From assembly GCA_902727895.1 (NCBI GenBank), contig CACVAP010000033.1:1-40392 (forward strand): a DNA stretch of 40,392 nt, read 5' to 3'. Made by a program: the position numbers and the translations under genes. Below, piece by piece: positions 9,099-19,110 of this stretch; position 1 is the first letter of the stretch, and the number at the start of each line of letters is the position of its first letter. Source of the stretch: an uncultured Sulfurovum sp. (lineage in GTDB: Bacteria; Campylobacterota; Campylobacteria; Campylobacterales; Sulfurovaceae). A model generated the notes under the pieces. The model was not told the origin of the DNA. It saw nothing but the letters and a program-made list of their open reading frames with translations, and did no database searches.

Positions 9099-11069
9099 AT
9101 GAATTTATCAGAAAGTTATGATCAAAAAGTATTTAGAGAAGATGAAAAACCTTTAGATGGTTTTGATGAATTTATGCAAATGCTATCTGGTAAGTTTTAT
9201 GCTTTTTATCCTCATCGTATGTTTTTATTGAAAGAAGCAAATCAAATAGCTAAACTAAGCTTGACTTATGAACTATTAAATGAGGAACAGTTTAGTCAAA
9301 AAGTTCAAGAGTATAGGTCAAAATTTAAATTAGGAGTTGTACCTAAAAATAGAAAATTATTACATCAAGCATTAGCATTGATTTGTGAAGCCTCATTTAG
9401 AACTTTAGGAATACGACCTTATAGTGTACAGATATTAGGGGCATTAGCAATGTATGAAAATTTTGTAGTTGAAATGCATACAGGAGAGGGAAAAACTATT
9501 ACAGCAGGCTTGGTAGCTGTATTATATTCTTGGGCTGGAAAGCCCTGTCATGTTGTAACCTCTAATGATTATTTAGCACAAAGAGATGCTGAGGAGTTAC
9601 GTGAGTTTTATGAGTTTTGTGGTTTGTCTGTAGGGTTTGTTGGTGGTGATATGCAACGAGACGAGCGTAGAGATAATTATAAAAAATCAATTATTTATGC
9701 AACGAGTAATGAAATTTTAGCTGATTTTCTTCGTGACCAAATGGAAAGTTCATATGCAACAAGCTTTAATTCTTTACTTCTACAAGGGGTAAAAAGAGAA
9801 CATAGAGATGATTCTGTTATACAAGGTTTACATAATATTATTATAGATGAAGCAGACAGTCTCTTAGCTGATGAAGCGATCATTCCTTTAATTATTTCTG
9901 TCCCCAAAGAAAATAAACCTTTGATAGATGCTATTCTTAGTACAAGAAAGGTTTCGACTCTTTTAGAAGAGAAAAAGCATTATACACTTAGTAATAAACA
10001 TAAAGAAGTTTTTTTTACAGAAGAAGGTGAAGAATTTATTGAGGGTATTGTTGACGCTTTAACCCCTCTTTGGAAATCAAAAAATCGACGAGAGTATCTT
10101 TTAAAACAAGCAATTATTGCTAAAAACTTTTATTTAAATGGAACACATTATGTCATTTCTGAAGGTAAGCTTGTTATTGTTGATGAAAAAACTGGAAGAT
10201 TAATGCCTAATCGTTCTTGGGGTAATGGATTGCATCAAGCTGTAGAAGCAAAAGAAGGCATAGAGTTAAGTGATCCTACTGAAACTCATATTCAGATGAG
10301 TTTTCAGAGGTTTTTTCGACTTTATAAAAATGTTTGTGGGATGAGTGGAACATTACAAAAGTTAGAATCTGAACTTTGGCACATTTATAACTTAGCAACA
10401 TTGAAAATTCCAAAGAGAATACCAAATAAATATAAGGTGCTAAAAGAACAAATTTTAGAGACAAAAGAGAAGAAATGGCAAGTTGTAGTTGAAGAGATTG
10501 CAAATATCCATCAAAAAAAACAACCTATTTTAATAGGAACACGAAGTATTGAAGATAGTGAAAACTTATCATTAGCATTAACAAAAAAATCCATTGAACA
10601 TCAAGTACTTAATGCCCTGTATCATGAAGAAGAAGCTGAGATAATTACTAAAGCAGGAGAACTAAATATGGTTACGATTGCTACAAATATGGCAGGAAGA
10701 GGGACAGATATAAAGGTATGTGAAGAGGCTTTAACTGTTGGTGGTTTGCATGTTATCGCCACAGAACGACATGATTCGGAACGGGTAGATAAACAACTTT
10801 TTGGAAGAACAGCTAGAAAAGGACAACCTGGAACAGTACAACAGATAGTAAGTTTAGAAGATGAGTTATTAATGAACAATAGTTCTACATGGTTTAGAGA
10901 CAAAGTGGGTAGTAAGATTGACAATGGTTTTTGGAGATACATTCTTTTGCTAAACTATAAAAGGTTACAGAAAAAGAGTGATAAAAAAGCATCGAAAATG
11001 AGAAAAAATATTTTAAAAAATGACTTTTCTATAAAAAGAATGTTGTCTTTTTCCTCTAAGTCGCATTAG
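9099..11069 (+). CDS. SecA-like ATPase, short form lacking the canonical C-terminal half-domains
   Basis: This 656-residue protein has clear SecA DEAD-motor motifs: Walker A TGEGKT at ~128-133, TSNDYLAQRDAEE, Walker B IIIDEADSLLADEA at ~247-260, a preprotein-cross-linking-domain region containing VIVDEKTGRLMPNRSWGNGL, SGTL, then the second RecA fold with GTRSIEDSE, ATNMAGRGTDIK and the ERHDSERVDKQLFGRTARKGQPG arginine-finger motif. After SLEDELL only ~75 lysine-rich residues remain. Most of the helical scaffold and wing domains and the zinc tail of an 850-900-residue SecA are missing. The DEVDS of housekeeping SecA is DEADS here. Last gene of the TolC/HlyD/M50 operon, 8 bases after the M50 gene. 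It is likely a dedicated motor for the giant protein rather than the general SecA, which should be encoded elsewhere (inference). Confidence 0.85.
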   Translation: MNLSESYDQKVFREDEKPLDGFDEFMQMLSGKFYAFYPHRMFLLKEANQIAKLSLTYELLNEEQFSQKVQEYRSKFKLGVVPKNRKLLHQALALICEASFRTLGIRPYSVQILGALAMYENFVVEMHTGEGKTITAGLVAVLYSWAGKPCHVVTSNDYLAQRDAEELREFYEFCGLSVGFVGGDMQRDERRDNYKKSIIYATSNEILADFLRDQMESSYATSFNSLLLQGVKREHRDDSVIQGLHNIIIDEADSLLADEAIIPLIISVPKENKPLIDAILSTRKVSTLLEEKKHYTLSNKHKEVFFTEEGEEFIEGIVDALTPLWKSKNRREYLLKQAIIAKNFYLNGTHYVISEGKLVIVDEKTGRLMPNRSWGNGLHQAVEAKEGIELSDPTETHIQMSFQRFFRLYKNVCGMSGTLQKLESELWHIYNLATLKIPKRIPNKYKVLKEQILETKEKKWQVVVEEIANIHQKKQPILIGTRSIEDSENLSLALTKKSIEHQVLNALYHEEEAEIITKAGELNMVTIATNMAGRGTDIKVCEEALTVGGLHVIATERHDSERVDKQLFGRTARKGQPGTVQQIVSLEDELLMNNSSTWFRDKVGSKIDNGFWRYILLLNYKRLQKKSDKKASKMRKNILKNDFSIKRMLSFSSKSH

Positions 11070-11229
11070 ATTTATTGAGAAGTTTAGGGAATGTAATAAA
11101 TTTTTTTTCTGGACTTATGTACATTTTCTAATCTTCATATAGTTTGAAATTTGCAGAGTTTCTTCTTTAGTGTTTAAACTTGAATTACTGTAATCACTCT
11201 AGCAACTTCTATCAAATCTCACTTTTTAA
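11070..11229. other. Intergenic stretch between the export operon and the permease/uvrA unit
   Basis: About 160 AT-rich bases after the SecA-like stop. I see no gene, no strong hairpin and only an oligo-T run near 11101-11108, so no convincing intrinsic terminator for the operon. The promoter of the next unit follows immediately. Confidence 0.5.
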
Positions 11230-11238
11230 TGCTATAAT
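11230..11238 (+). promoter_or_regulatory. Extended -10 promoter (TGCTATAAT) for the TauE/SafE-uvrA unit
   Basis: A perfect TGnTATAAT extended -10 lies 30 bases before the ATG at 11269. No recognisable -35 is present, as is usual for Campylobacterota vegetative promoters. An AGGAG ribosome site follows in the leader. Confidence 0.65.
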
Positions 11239-11268
11239 CCCTCTTTACCTTTAGGAGCTTCATAAAAC

Positions 11269-12009
11269 ATGGAAATCATATTAATTTTAGTTGGTGTACT
11301 AGTTGGAATTCTCTCTGGTTTCTTTGGTATTGGTGGGGGTATGATACTCATCCCGATTCTTATGTTTTTAGGCATTGATATTAAAACTGCTATTGGAATT
11401 TCTATTGTACAAATGGTTTTCTCTTCTCTTTATGGCTCTTACTTAAATCACAAAAAAGGTTCACTTGTTATTGGTGAAGGTATTTGGGTAGGGGTTGGTG
11501 GTTTTGTAGGTGGTTTTGCTGGGGCTTATGTCTCAAATATGATTTCAGCTACTGTACTTGAATATATGTTTCTCTCTTTACTCACCTTTGCACTATTCCG
11601 ACTTTTTTCTGCTAAAACTAATGATGATGCAACAGTTAAGAGTTTAAACTCTATGGTGCTTTTTTTAGTTGGTGTACTCATTGGAGTTTTTGCCATTGCT
11701 TTAGGGGTAGGTGGTTCTATTTTACTAACACCTATTTTGGCTGGATTTTTACATTACCCCATTAAAAAGGCTGTTTCAGCTGGGTTGTTTTTTGTGGCTT
11801 TCTCATCAATAGCTGGGTTAGTTTCTCATTACACGGCAGGAACGATTGATTTAGAAAAAGGTCTCTATGTGGCTTTTGCTTCTTTACTAGGTGTGTTTAT
11901 AGGGATTTGGTTAAAAGACCAAGTTTCTTCTTCGCGACACAAAACTTATTTGCTTATTATGTACGTTGTAGCAATGATCTTACTTATGAAAAAAATGTTT
12001 TTAGGATAA
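11269..12009 (+). CDS. TauE/SafE (TSUP) family permease
   Basis: This 246-residue polytopic inner-membrane protein has the TSUP family's internal duplication. The N-terminal half carries GILSGFFGIGGGMILIPIL and the second half VFAIALGVGGSILLTPIL, the glycine-rich paired signature of this family, and about eight hydrophobic helices fit the sequence. Family members move sulfite, sulfoacetate, taurine-derived or other organic anions; the substrate cannot be read from sequence. Length is normal. It is preceded by an extended -10 promoter and an AGGAG site, and uvrA begins six bases after its stop, so the two are probably co-transcribed although no functional link is evident. Confidence 0.85.
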   Translation: MEIILILVGVLVGILSGFFGIGGGMILIPILMFLGIDIKTAIGISIVQMVFSSLYGSYLNHKKGSLVIGEGIWVGVGGFVGGFAGAYVSNMISATVLEYMFLSLLTFALFRLFSAKTNDDATVKSLNSMVLFLVGVLIGVFAIALGVGGSILLTPILAGFLHYPIKKAVSAGLFFVAFSSIAGLVSHYTAGTIDLEKGLYVAFASLLGVFIGIWLKDQVSSSRHKTYLLIMYVVAMILLMKKMFLG

Positions 12010-12015
12010 TATAAT

Positions 12016-14847
12016 ATGAAAAATCAAAAAATTGAAGTCTTCGGGGCTAAAGAAAATAATTTAAAAAATATAGATGTAACCATTCCTAAAAATCAGTTGG
12101 TGGTTATTACAGGGATTTCTGGTTCAGGTAAGTCTACTTTGGCTTTTTCAACGCTTTATGCAGAAGGTCAACGACGTTATATTGAATCTCTTTCTTCATA
12201 TGCACGTCAGTTTTTAGGACGTGTGGGTAAACCAGATGTAGATAAGATAGAAGGGTTAACACCTGCTATTGCCATTGACCAAAAGACTACTTCTAAAAAT
12301 CCACGTTCTACAGTTGGAACGATTACTGAAATCTATGACTACTTACGTCTTCTTTTTGCACGTGTCGGAAAACAACATTGTCACGAGTGTGGAAAACCTA
12401 TTTCTTCTATGTCAGCTGCTGATATTATTGAAGAAGTTTTAAAGTTACCAGATGGTGCTAAACTTGTCATTATGGCACCTTTAGTTAAAGAGAAAAAAGG
12501 TTCTTTTGCAGACATGATAGAGTCGCTTCGTCATAAAGGGTATGTTCGTGCGATGATTGATGGGGTAATGGTTCGTCTTGATGAAGAGATAGAACTTTCT
12601 AAAACTAAAAAGCATACGATTAAAGTAGTTATTGACCGTGTGGTTATCAAAGAAGAAAGCCGAGACAGAATAGGGCAAGATGTTGAAAAAGCACTTAAGG
12701 AAGCTTATGGTGAAGTAGAATTGGAAGTACTTAACCATGAAGAATTTCCTCAAATAGATAGACAGCATATTCATTACTCTGAGCATCTAGCATGTTTTGA
12801 TTGTAAGCTTTCATTTGAGCCCCTTGAACCTGTTTCTTTTTCGTTTAACTCACCAAAGGGTGCTTGTCCTACTTGTGATGGTTTGGGTATTCGTTATGTT
12901 ATTGACTTAACGAAAGTAATAGACACAGCACTTTGTATAGATAAGGGTGCAGTTAAGATTATGTATGGTTTTAATAAAAGTTACTATACGAAGTTTTTAA
13001 CAGCCTATTGTGAACAAAATGAGATACCAACGGATGTTCCTTATGAAAGTTTAGAAGAGTATCAAAAGAAGTCTATTTTATATGGTGGAGGTGCAAATGT
13101 TGATTTTACATGGAAGCGTCATAGCCTTAACCGTGAATGGCCAGGTGTTGTAAAGTTTGCTCACGAGATGTTCTCAGATGAAAAGGATATGTCTGAATAC
13201 ATGACAGAGAAAGAGTGTGACAAGTGTGATGGTCATAGACTTCGCCCACGTTCATTGGCTGTTAAGATAGAAGGTAAGAATATTGCAGATATTATTGATA
13301 TGCCTATTGAAAAGTCTTATGAATTTTTTAAGAATGAAGAGAGTTTTATTCATTTAACAGAACAACAAAAACTCATTGCAGCGTCTGTATTAAAAGAAGT
13401 ACAGGAGCGTTTGTTCTTTTTATATGATGTTGGACTAACGTATTTGACACTTTCACGTGATGCACGGACTATTTCTGGTGGAGAAGCACAGCGTATTCGT
13501 ATTGCTTCGCAGATTGGTTCTGGGCTTACGGGTGTTATGTATGTGTTGGATGAACCAAGTATTGGACTACATGAACGTGACACGATGAAGCTTATTCGGA
13601 CATTACGTTCTTTACAAGAAAAAGGGAATTCAGTTATTGTCGTTGAGCATGATAAGGAAACCATTATGTCAGCTGATTATGTTATTGATATTGGTCCTGG
13701 TGCTGGTAAATATGGTGGAAATGTTGTGTTCGCTGGAACAGGGCAAAAGATGATGAAAGCTAAAACATTAACAGCTCAGTATCTGTTTGGAGAGAAAAAA
13801 ATATCTTATCCTCATAATAAACCTCAAGAGGATTGGATTGAGATTAATAATGTAACCTTGAATAACATTACAAATGTTTCAGCTAAAGTTCCTTTGAAAA
13901 ACTTTGTTTGTGTTACAGGTGTTAGTGGGTCTGGAAAGAGTTCTCTTATTTTACAAACACTTTTACCAGTAGCAAGAGAGCTACTTAACCGTGCAAAAAA
14001 AGTAAATAAAGTTGAAGGTGTTGAGATTAATGGATTGGATAAAGTAGATAAAGTTATCTCTTTAGATCAAAGTCCCATTGGTCGTACACCACGGTCTAAT
14101 CCTGCTACTTACACGGGGATTATGGATGAAATACGTAAACTTTTTTCTCAGACAAAAGAGGCAGAGCTTCGTGGTTATAAAATAGGACGTTTCTCTTTTA
14201 ATGTTAAAGGTGGTCGTTGTGAAAACTGTACTGGTGATGGACAGATTAAAATTGAGATGCACTTTTTACCAGATGTTCTAGTCGAGTGTGATACCTGCCA
14301 TGGTACACGTTACAACGCACAAACGCTAGAAGTGATGTATAAAGGTAAATCTATTGCAGATGTCTTAGCTCTGTCTGTTGCTGAAGCAATGGAGTTCTTT
14401 AAAGCTGTACCTTCTATTGCCATTAAGCTTAAAACACTTATGGATGTTGGTTTAGATTACATAACACTTGGTCAAAATGCAACAACGCTTTCAGGTGGTG
14501 AAGCACAGCGTATTAAGTTAAGTAAAGAATTAAGCCGTAAAGATACTGGACAAACACTTTATATTTTAGATGAACCGACAACAGGACTTCATTTTGCAGA
14601 CGTAGATAGATTGACAGGGGTATTACACCATTTAGTTGATTTAGGTAACTCTGTAGTGGTTATTGAGCATAACTTAGACATGATTAAAAATGCTGATTAC
14701 ATTATTGATATGGGACCTGAAGGTGGTAATAAAGGAGGACTTATTGTTGCGACTGGTACACCAGAAGAAGTAGCTGAGACACATAAAGAGACAGGTTCAT
14801 ACACAGGTAAATATTTAGTTGAAGAGTTAAAAGCACTTAATAGCTAG
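12016..14847 (+). CDS. uvrA: Excinuclease ABC subunit A (UvrA)
   Basis: This is the damage-recognition ATPase of nucleotide excision repair; it loads UvrB on damaged DNA. The full length of 943 residues matches the family. Both ABC modules are complete: Walker A GISGSGKSTL near residue 34 and GVSGSGKSSL near 637, two signature motifs (TISGGEAQRIRIAS and TLSGGEAQRIKLSK), and Walker B VLDEPSIGLHERD and ILDEPTTGLHFAD. Zinc modules are visible as CFDC...CPTC around 258-290 and CENC...CDTC around 735-766. It starts six bases after the permease gene. Nothing unusual. Confidence 0.97.
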   Translation: MKNQKIEVFGAKENNLKNIDVTIPKNQLVVITGISGSGKSTLAFSTLYAEGQRRYIESLSSYARQFLGRVGKPDVDKIEGLTPAIAIDQKTTSKNPRSTVGTITEIYDYLRLLFARVGKQHCHECGKPISSMSAADIIEEVLKLPDGAKLVIMAPLVKEKKGSFADMIESLRHKGYVRAMIDGVMVRLDEEIELSKTKKHTIKVVIDRVVIKEESRDRIGQDVEKALKEAYGEVELEVLNHEEFPQIDRQHIHYSEHLACFDCKLSFEPLEPVSFSFNSPKGACPTCDGLGIRYVIDLTKVIDTALCIDKGAVKIMYGFNKSYYTKFLTAYCEQNEIPTDVPYESLEEYQKKSILYGGGANVDFTWKRHSLNREWPGVVKFAHEMFSDEKDMSEYMTEKECDKCDGHRLRPRSLAVKIEGKNIADIIDMPIEKSYEFFKNEESFIHLTEQQKLIAASVLKEVQERLFFLYDVGLTYLTLSRDARTISGGEAQRIRIASQIGSGLTGVMYVLDEPSIGLHERDTMKLIRTLRSLQEKGNSVIVVEHDKETIMSADYVIDIGPGAGKYGGNVVFAGTGQKMMKAKTLTAQYLFGEKKISYPHNKPQEDWIEINNVTLNNITNVSAKVPLKNFVCVTGVSGSGKSSLILQTLLPVARELLNRAKKVNKVEGVEINGLDKVDKVISLDQSPIGRTPRSNPATYTGIMDEIRKLFSQTKEAELRGYKIGRFSFNVKGGRCENCTGDGQIKIEMHFLPDVLVECDTCHGTRYNAQTLEVMYKGKSIADVLALSVAEAMEFFKAVPSIAIKLKTLMDVGLDYITLGQNATTLSGGEAQRIKLSKELSRKDTGQTLYILDEPTTGLHFADVDRLTGVLHHLVDLGNSVVVIEHNLDMIKNADYIIDMGPEGGNKGGLIVATGTPEEVAETHKETGSYTGKYLVEELKALNS

Positions 14848-14957
14848 ATAAATATTCTTATTTCTTATTATTAAATATTTATATTAAATATAAATTAAGT
14901 ATATACTAACTTAATTTAAGGTATAACTAATGTATAAAGTTAAGAAAAGGAATGGTA

Positions 14958-15308
14958 ATGAAAAATATGATGTTTGTTAGTTATGCTTTTGGGATTTCTT
15001 TTATTTTGTCTGCTTGTGGTAGTGTAGAGACTCCAGTACATGTTGAGAAAAATATAGGTTACTTTGTAAGTGACTTTAATACTAATATTGATTATGCCTG
15101 TGGAAGTGAACGTAAACATATGAATGAGAGTGGTAAGTTTGAATGTGATTCATTCCCTATTTCTTTTTATATGGATCAAATGAAAATAGGTCAAATATCT
15201 AGCATTCATAATGATGGGTATGTTTACCCTCAAGACATTATTGTCATTGAGGATAAAGCTCCTATTTATACGAGCGAAGGAAATATGAGTTTCCTTGTTA
15301 TTGAGTAG
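14958..15308 (+). CDS. Small lipoprotein of unknown function
   Basis: This 116-residue protein has a lipoprotein signal sequence; the lipobox ILSAC puts the lipidated cysteine at residue 20. An in-frame ATG six bases upstream (14952) is less likely because the AAGGA ribosome site at 14947-14951 would touch it, whereas spacing to 14958 is six bases. The mature part has two further cysteines (DYACGSE and FECDSF), perhaps a disulfide, and ends with a short beta-rich segment. I recognise no domain. It stands alone after ~110 AT-rich bases and is convergent with glnK. Confidence 0.6.
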   Translation: MKNMMFVSYAFGISFILSACGSVETPVHVEKNIGYFVSDFNTNIDYACGSERKHMNESGKFECDSFPISFYMDQMKIGQISSIHNDGYVYPQDIIVIEDKAPIYTSEGNMSFLVIE

Positions 15309-15314
15309 TGTTCA

Positions 15315-16857
<1,543 letters not shown>

Positions 16858-17013
16858 TTATCTTCCTTTTATAATTGTAAATTTTTTGATTTTATCTGTA
16901 TTTATTTTTTAAAACAAGAGAAAATTGATTAAAAAATAAACAATTTATGGTTTTTTGATGAAATGTTTGGCTGAAATGGAGTAATTAAGTTATGATAAAA
17001 ATATAATGAGGAG

Positions 17014-17051
17014 AAAAAGAGAAGAGATTAAAAAGAGAAGAGATTAAAAAG
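17014..17051. repeat. 16-base tandem repeat, 2.4 copies
   Basis: AAAAAGAGAAGAGATT occurs at 17014-17029 and again at 17030-17045, and a third partial copy runs into the left arm of the terminator hairpin. It is purine-rich and non-coding, upstream of amt. It may be a slippage product. Confidence 0.8.
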
Positions 17052-17072
17052 ACAAGAAAAACTTGTCTTTTT
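17046..17072 (-). terminator. Intrinsic terminator of the superoxide reductase unit
   Basis: Stem AAAAAGACAAG (17046-17056) pairs perfectly with CTTGTCTTTTT (17062-17072) around a five-base loop. Read on the minus strand it lies about 20 bases past the stop of the superoxide reductase gene and ends in a T-run. The A/T flanks would let it work in both directions. Confidence 0.8.
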
Positions 17073-17092
17073 ATTTGTTCTTATGATAAACC

Positions 17093-17476
17093 TTAGTTTA
17101 CTTCGATTACTTTTTCAGTACCTTCCCAGATACCGTGTTTTGTACAGTAACCATGAGCAGTTAACTTAAGTTTTTTTCCTGTTGGAATAATTGTAAATGT
17201 AGTTGTGTTATGTGCTTTTGTATTTCCAAGAGTTCCTGGAACGTAAGAAGCTTTTGCTAATTGAGTTTCACCATTAAAAAGAGTTACAGACTCAATGAAG
17301 TGATCAAAATCATCTGGATGAGTGTATTCGTTACCCATTTTTACAGTTACTTCAAATGGTTCACCAGCAGTTGCTGTCTCTGCACAGTGAATAAAAGGTG
17401 AGTGTCTGTCAATAAGGTCTTTTTTTGCTTCTCTATCTACTTCTGAGATATCTACGTATTTGTTGATTTTTGGCAT
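17093..17476 (-). CDS. Superoxide reductase (neelaredoxin/desulfoferrodoxin-like, class II)
   Basis: This 127-residue protein is expected to reduce superoxide to peroxide at a mononuclear [Fe(His)4Cys] centre. All five ligands can be placed: H25 (RHSPF), H53 (YTHPDD), H59 (FDHFIE), C111 and H114 (GYCTKHGIW). There is no N-terminal rubredoxin-like Cys4 domain, hence class II. The usual E-K-H triad just before the first ligand is D23-R24-H25, so the conserved lysine is an arginine. An AAGGA ribosome site is eight bases before the ATG. It is last in the minus-strand series after the haem-binding protein gene and is followed by a good terminator. Confidence 0.9.
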   Translation of the reverse strand: MPKINKYVDISEVDREAKKDLIDRHSPFIHCAETATAGEPFEVTVKMGNEYTHPDDFDHFIESVTLFNGETQLAKASYVPGTLGNTKAHNTTTFTIIPTGKKLKLTAHGYCTKHGIWEGTEKVIEVN

Positions 17477-17543
17477 GTTTTAAATCCTTGAATAAAATTT
17501 GTAGGATTATAGCTAAAGTATTTTAAATAGGAGTAAATCTATC

Positions 17544-17981
17544 CTATTTAAGTTTTTCTTTTAATTCTTTAGACCAAGATTTGAGTAGTTTCTTCTCATC
17601 TTTTGTAAGTCTGACTTCTTCATGCATGTATAAGTAAGATTGCATAGGCATACGAATCACAATGGCTTTTGGTAGTTTTTTAAGAAATTTTGATTGTCTT
17701 TCTTTTGAATAACTGTTCCACTTGGAAAAGTTTATGATGTTACGGGCATTTTTAACATGAAGTTGTGCATACCATGAGACAGGTGCTATTTCATAATACC
17801 AAGGTGCTTTTACTTCTGATGAATGACAGTCATAACAGGAACGTTTTAAAATACTAAGTACTTCTGTGGGTGCTTGGAGCTCCTCATTCTTATTTATGGG
17901 TTGGCTAGCAGGGATACTGAGCGAGAAGAATTGGATGACTATAAATAATATAAGTACCCAAAACCAAAAACTTTTTAACAT
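17544..17981 (-). CDS. Haem-binding domain protein, membrane-anchored
   Basis: This 145-residue protein has one N-terminal hydrophobic helix (~4-23), then a single c-type haem motif C49-Y-D-C52-H53 followed by SSEVKAPWYYEIAPVSW. That pattern is typical of the small haem-binding domain family annotated as Haem_bd. The rest is basic and helical, with WNSYS and MPMQSYLYMH segments that may supply the distal ligand. It is probably periplasmic and tethered to the inner membrane. It starts nine bases after the unknown membrane protein and precedes superoxide reductase in the same direction; a link to oxygen or redox stress is plausible but inferred. Confidence 0.8.
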   Translation of the reverse strand: MLKSFWFWVLILFIVIQFFSLSIPASQPINKNEELQAPTEVLSILKRSCYDCHSSEVKAPWYYEIAPVSWYAQLHVKNARNIINFSKWNSYSKERQSKFLKKLPKAIVIRMPMQSYLYMHEEVRLTKDEKKLLKSWSKELKEKLK

Positions 17982-17990
17982 ATTGATTCC

Positions 17991-19079
17991 TTAGATGATG
18001 ATTGAACGTAATTTTGTGGTGAAAACAAAAAGTTTTCTAATAAAGTAAAAAAGTCCTAAAAAGCTTATGACATACAGTAGGCTGTTTGGAATTTTTTTGA
18101 GTAGAGCATTAAAAAGAGAGTCTAGATTCCCTTTATAGGTGGTTTTAGCTAAATTTGAGGTGAAGCCAACCCTTTTAATAAATTTACTTGCACCCAGTTT
18201 ATTCATTCCTTTTAATCCTTGCTCTCCATAAGTAGAAGCATAAAGGAAGTTCTTTTTAGAAACATTTGGCATTTTTTTCATGTATGTTAGTGCAGAATTA
18301 TTACTAGACTTTAGCAAAACCTGACTTTTTTTTCCAAAACGTGTGGCAAATTTATTGAGTGAGGTTAACTCTTTTAGATTCCGACTTTTACTTAGTAAAT
18401 ACAATGTTTGGTTGAGTCCAACTTTATTGTAAAGTTTTTGTATTGGTTCGAGTAATTTTTGTACTTCTTTTAGTGATTTCGTTTTTTTGGCTAATTCTGT
18501 TTGTTTTATGAGTTTTGTTTGTAGCCATATAGGTATTTGATTAAGTCGTTTACCGTACTTTAAAAGTGAAATTGAACCTTTTATTGGAGCAGTGGCACCT
18601 AATGAATAGACAGTTGTAGCACTTGCTAGCAGACCAAGTGTAGAGAGTGAGAGAATGAGTTTATCTACTTTTTCACCATTGTTATAGTGCATACCTTCAA
18701 TGGCTAAATCTCTAATGTCTCCTATAACTAAAAAATCAGAGGCAATGGCTGAAGTACGTCCTATATCATCATCACTTTTCCCTTGAATAATGCCTTCAAG
18801 GAATTTATCTGTTTTATATGAAAATGAATTACGTTTTTCTTGAATTATTTGTATAAGTTTTGAAGATTTTGGGTTGTTTTTTACATAATCATAAGCCATA
18901 AAATAGGTGAGATATTCTTCTGCTTCAACATATTTTTTTTGTTTTATAAGTTTTTCTGTGTGAGGAATAGGATCTATATGTACAAGAGTGCTAACATCAA
19001 AAGTTCTGCGTTCCTCTAAGATGAGAAGTGAAGCAATAAGCAATAACAAAACAATAAAAGGAGTCAACAGCTTGAACAT
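17991..19079 (-). CDS. Membrane protein of unknown function
   Basis: I do not recognise this 362-residue protein. It has an N-terminal hydrophobic segment (~4-22, signal anchor), a helical region ~40-110 with a YVEAEEYLTYFMAYDY tract resembling a TPR-like helix pair, hydrophobic helices around 145-170, a long lysine-rich helical central part (~180-310) and a C-terminal transmembrane helix (~335-352). The positively charged middle suggests membrane- or nucleic-acid-proximal function, but nothing specific can be claimed. It lies between ftsY (31 bases upstream) and the haem-binding gene (nine bases downstream) on the minus strand. Confidence 0.65.
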   Translation of the reverse strand: MFKLLTPFIVLLLLIASLLILEERRTFDVSTLVHIDPIPHTEKLIKQKKYVEAEEYLTYFMAYDYVKNNPKSSKLIQIIQEKRNSFSYKTDKFLEGIIQGKSDDDIGRTSAIASDFLVIGDIRDLAIEGMHYNNGEKVDKLILSLSTLGLLASATTVYSLGATAPIKGSISLLKYGKRLNQIPIWLQTKLIKQTELAKKTKSLKEVQKLLEPIQKLYNKVGLNQTLYLLSKSRNLKELTSLNKFATRFGKKSQVLLKSSNNSALTYMKKMPNVSKKNFLYASTYGEQGLKGMNKLGASKFIKRVGFTSNLAKTTYKGNLDSLFNALLKKIPNSLLYVISFLGLFYFIRKLFVFTTKLRSIII

Positions 19080-19110
19080 TGATAACTCCTCTTTAACTTG
19101 TTTTAATTTT

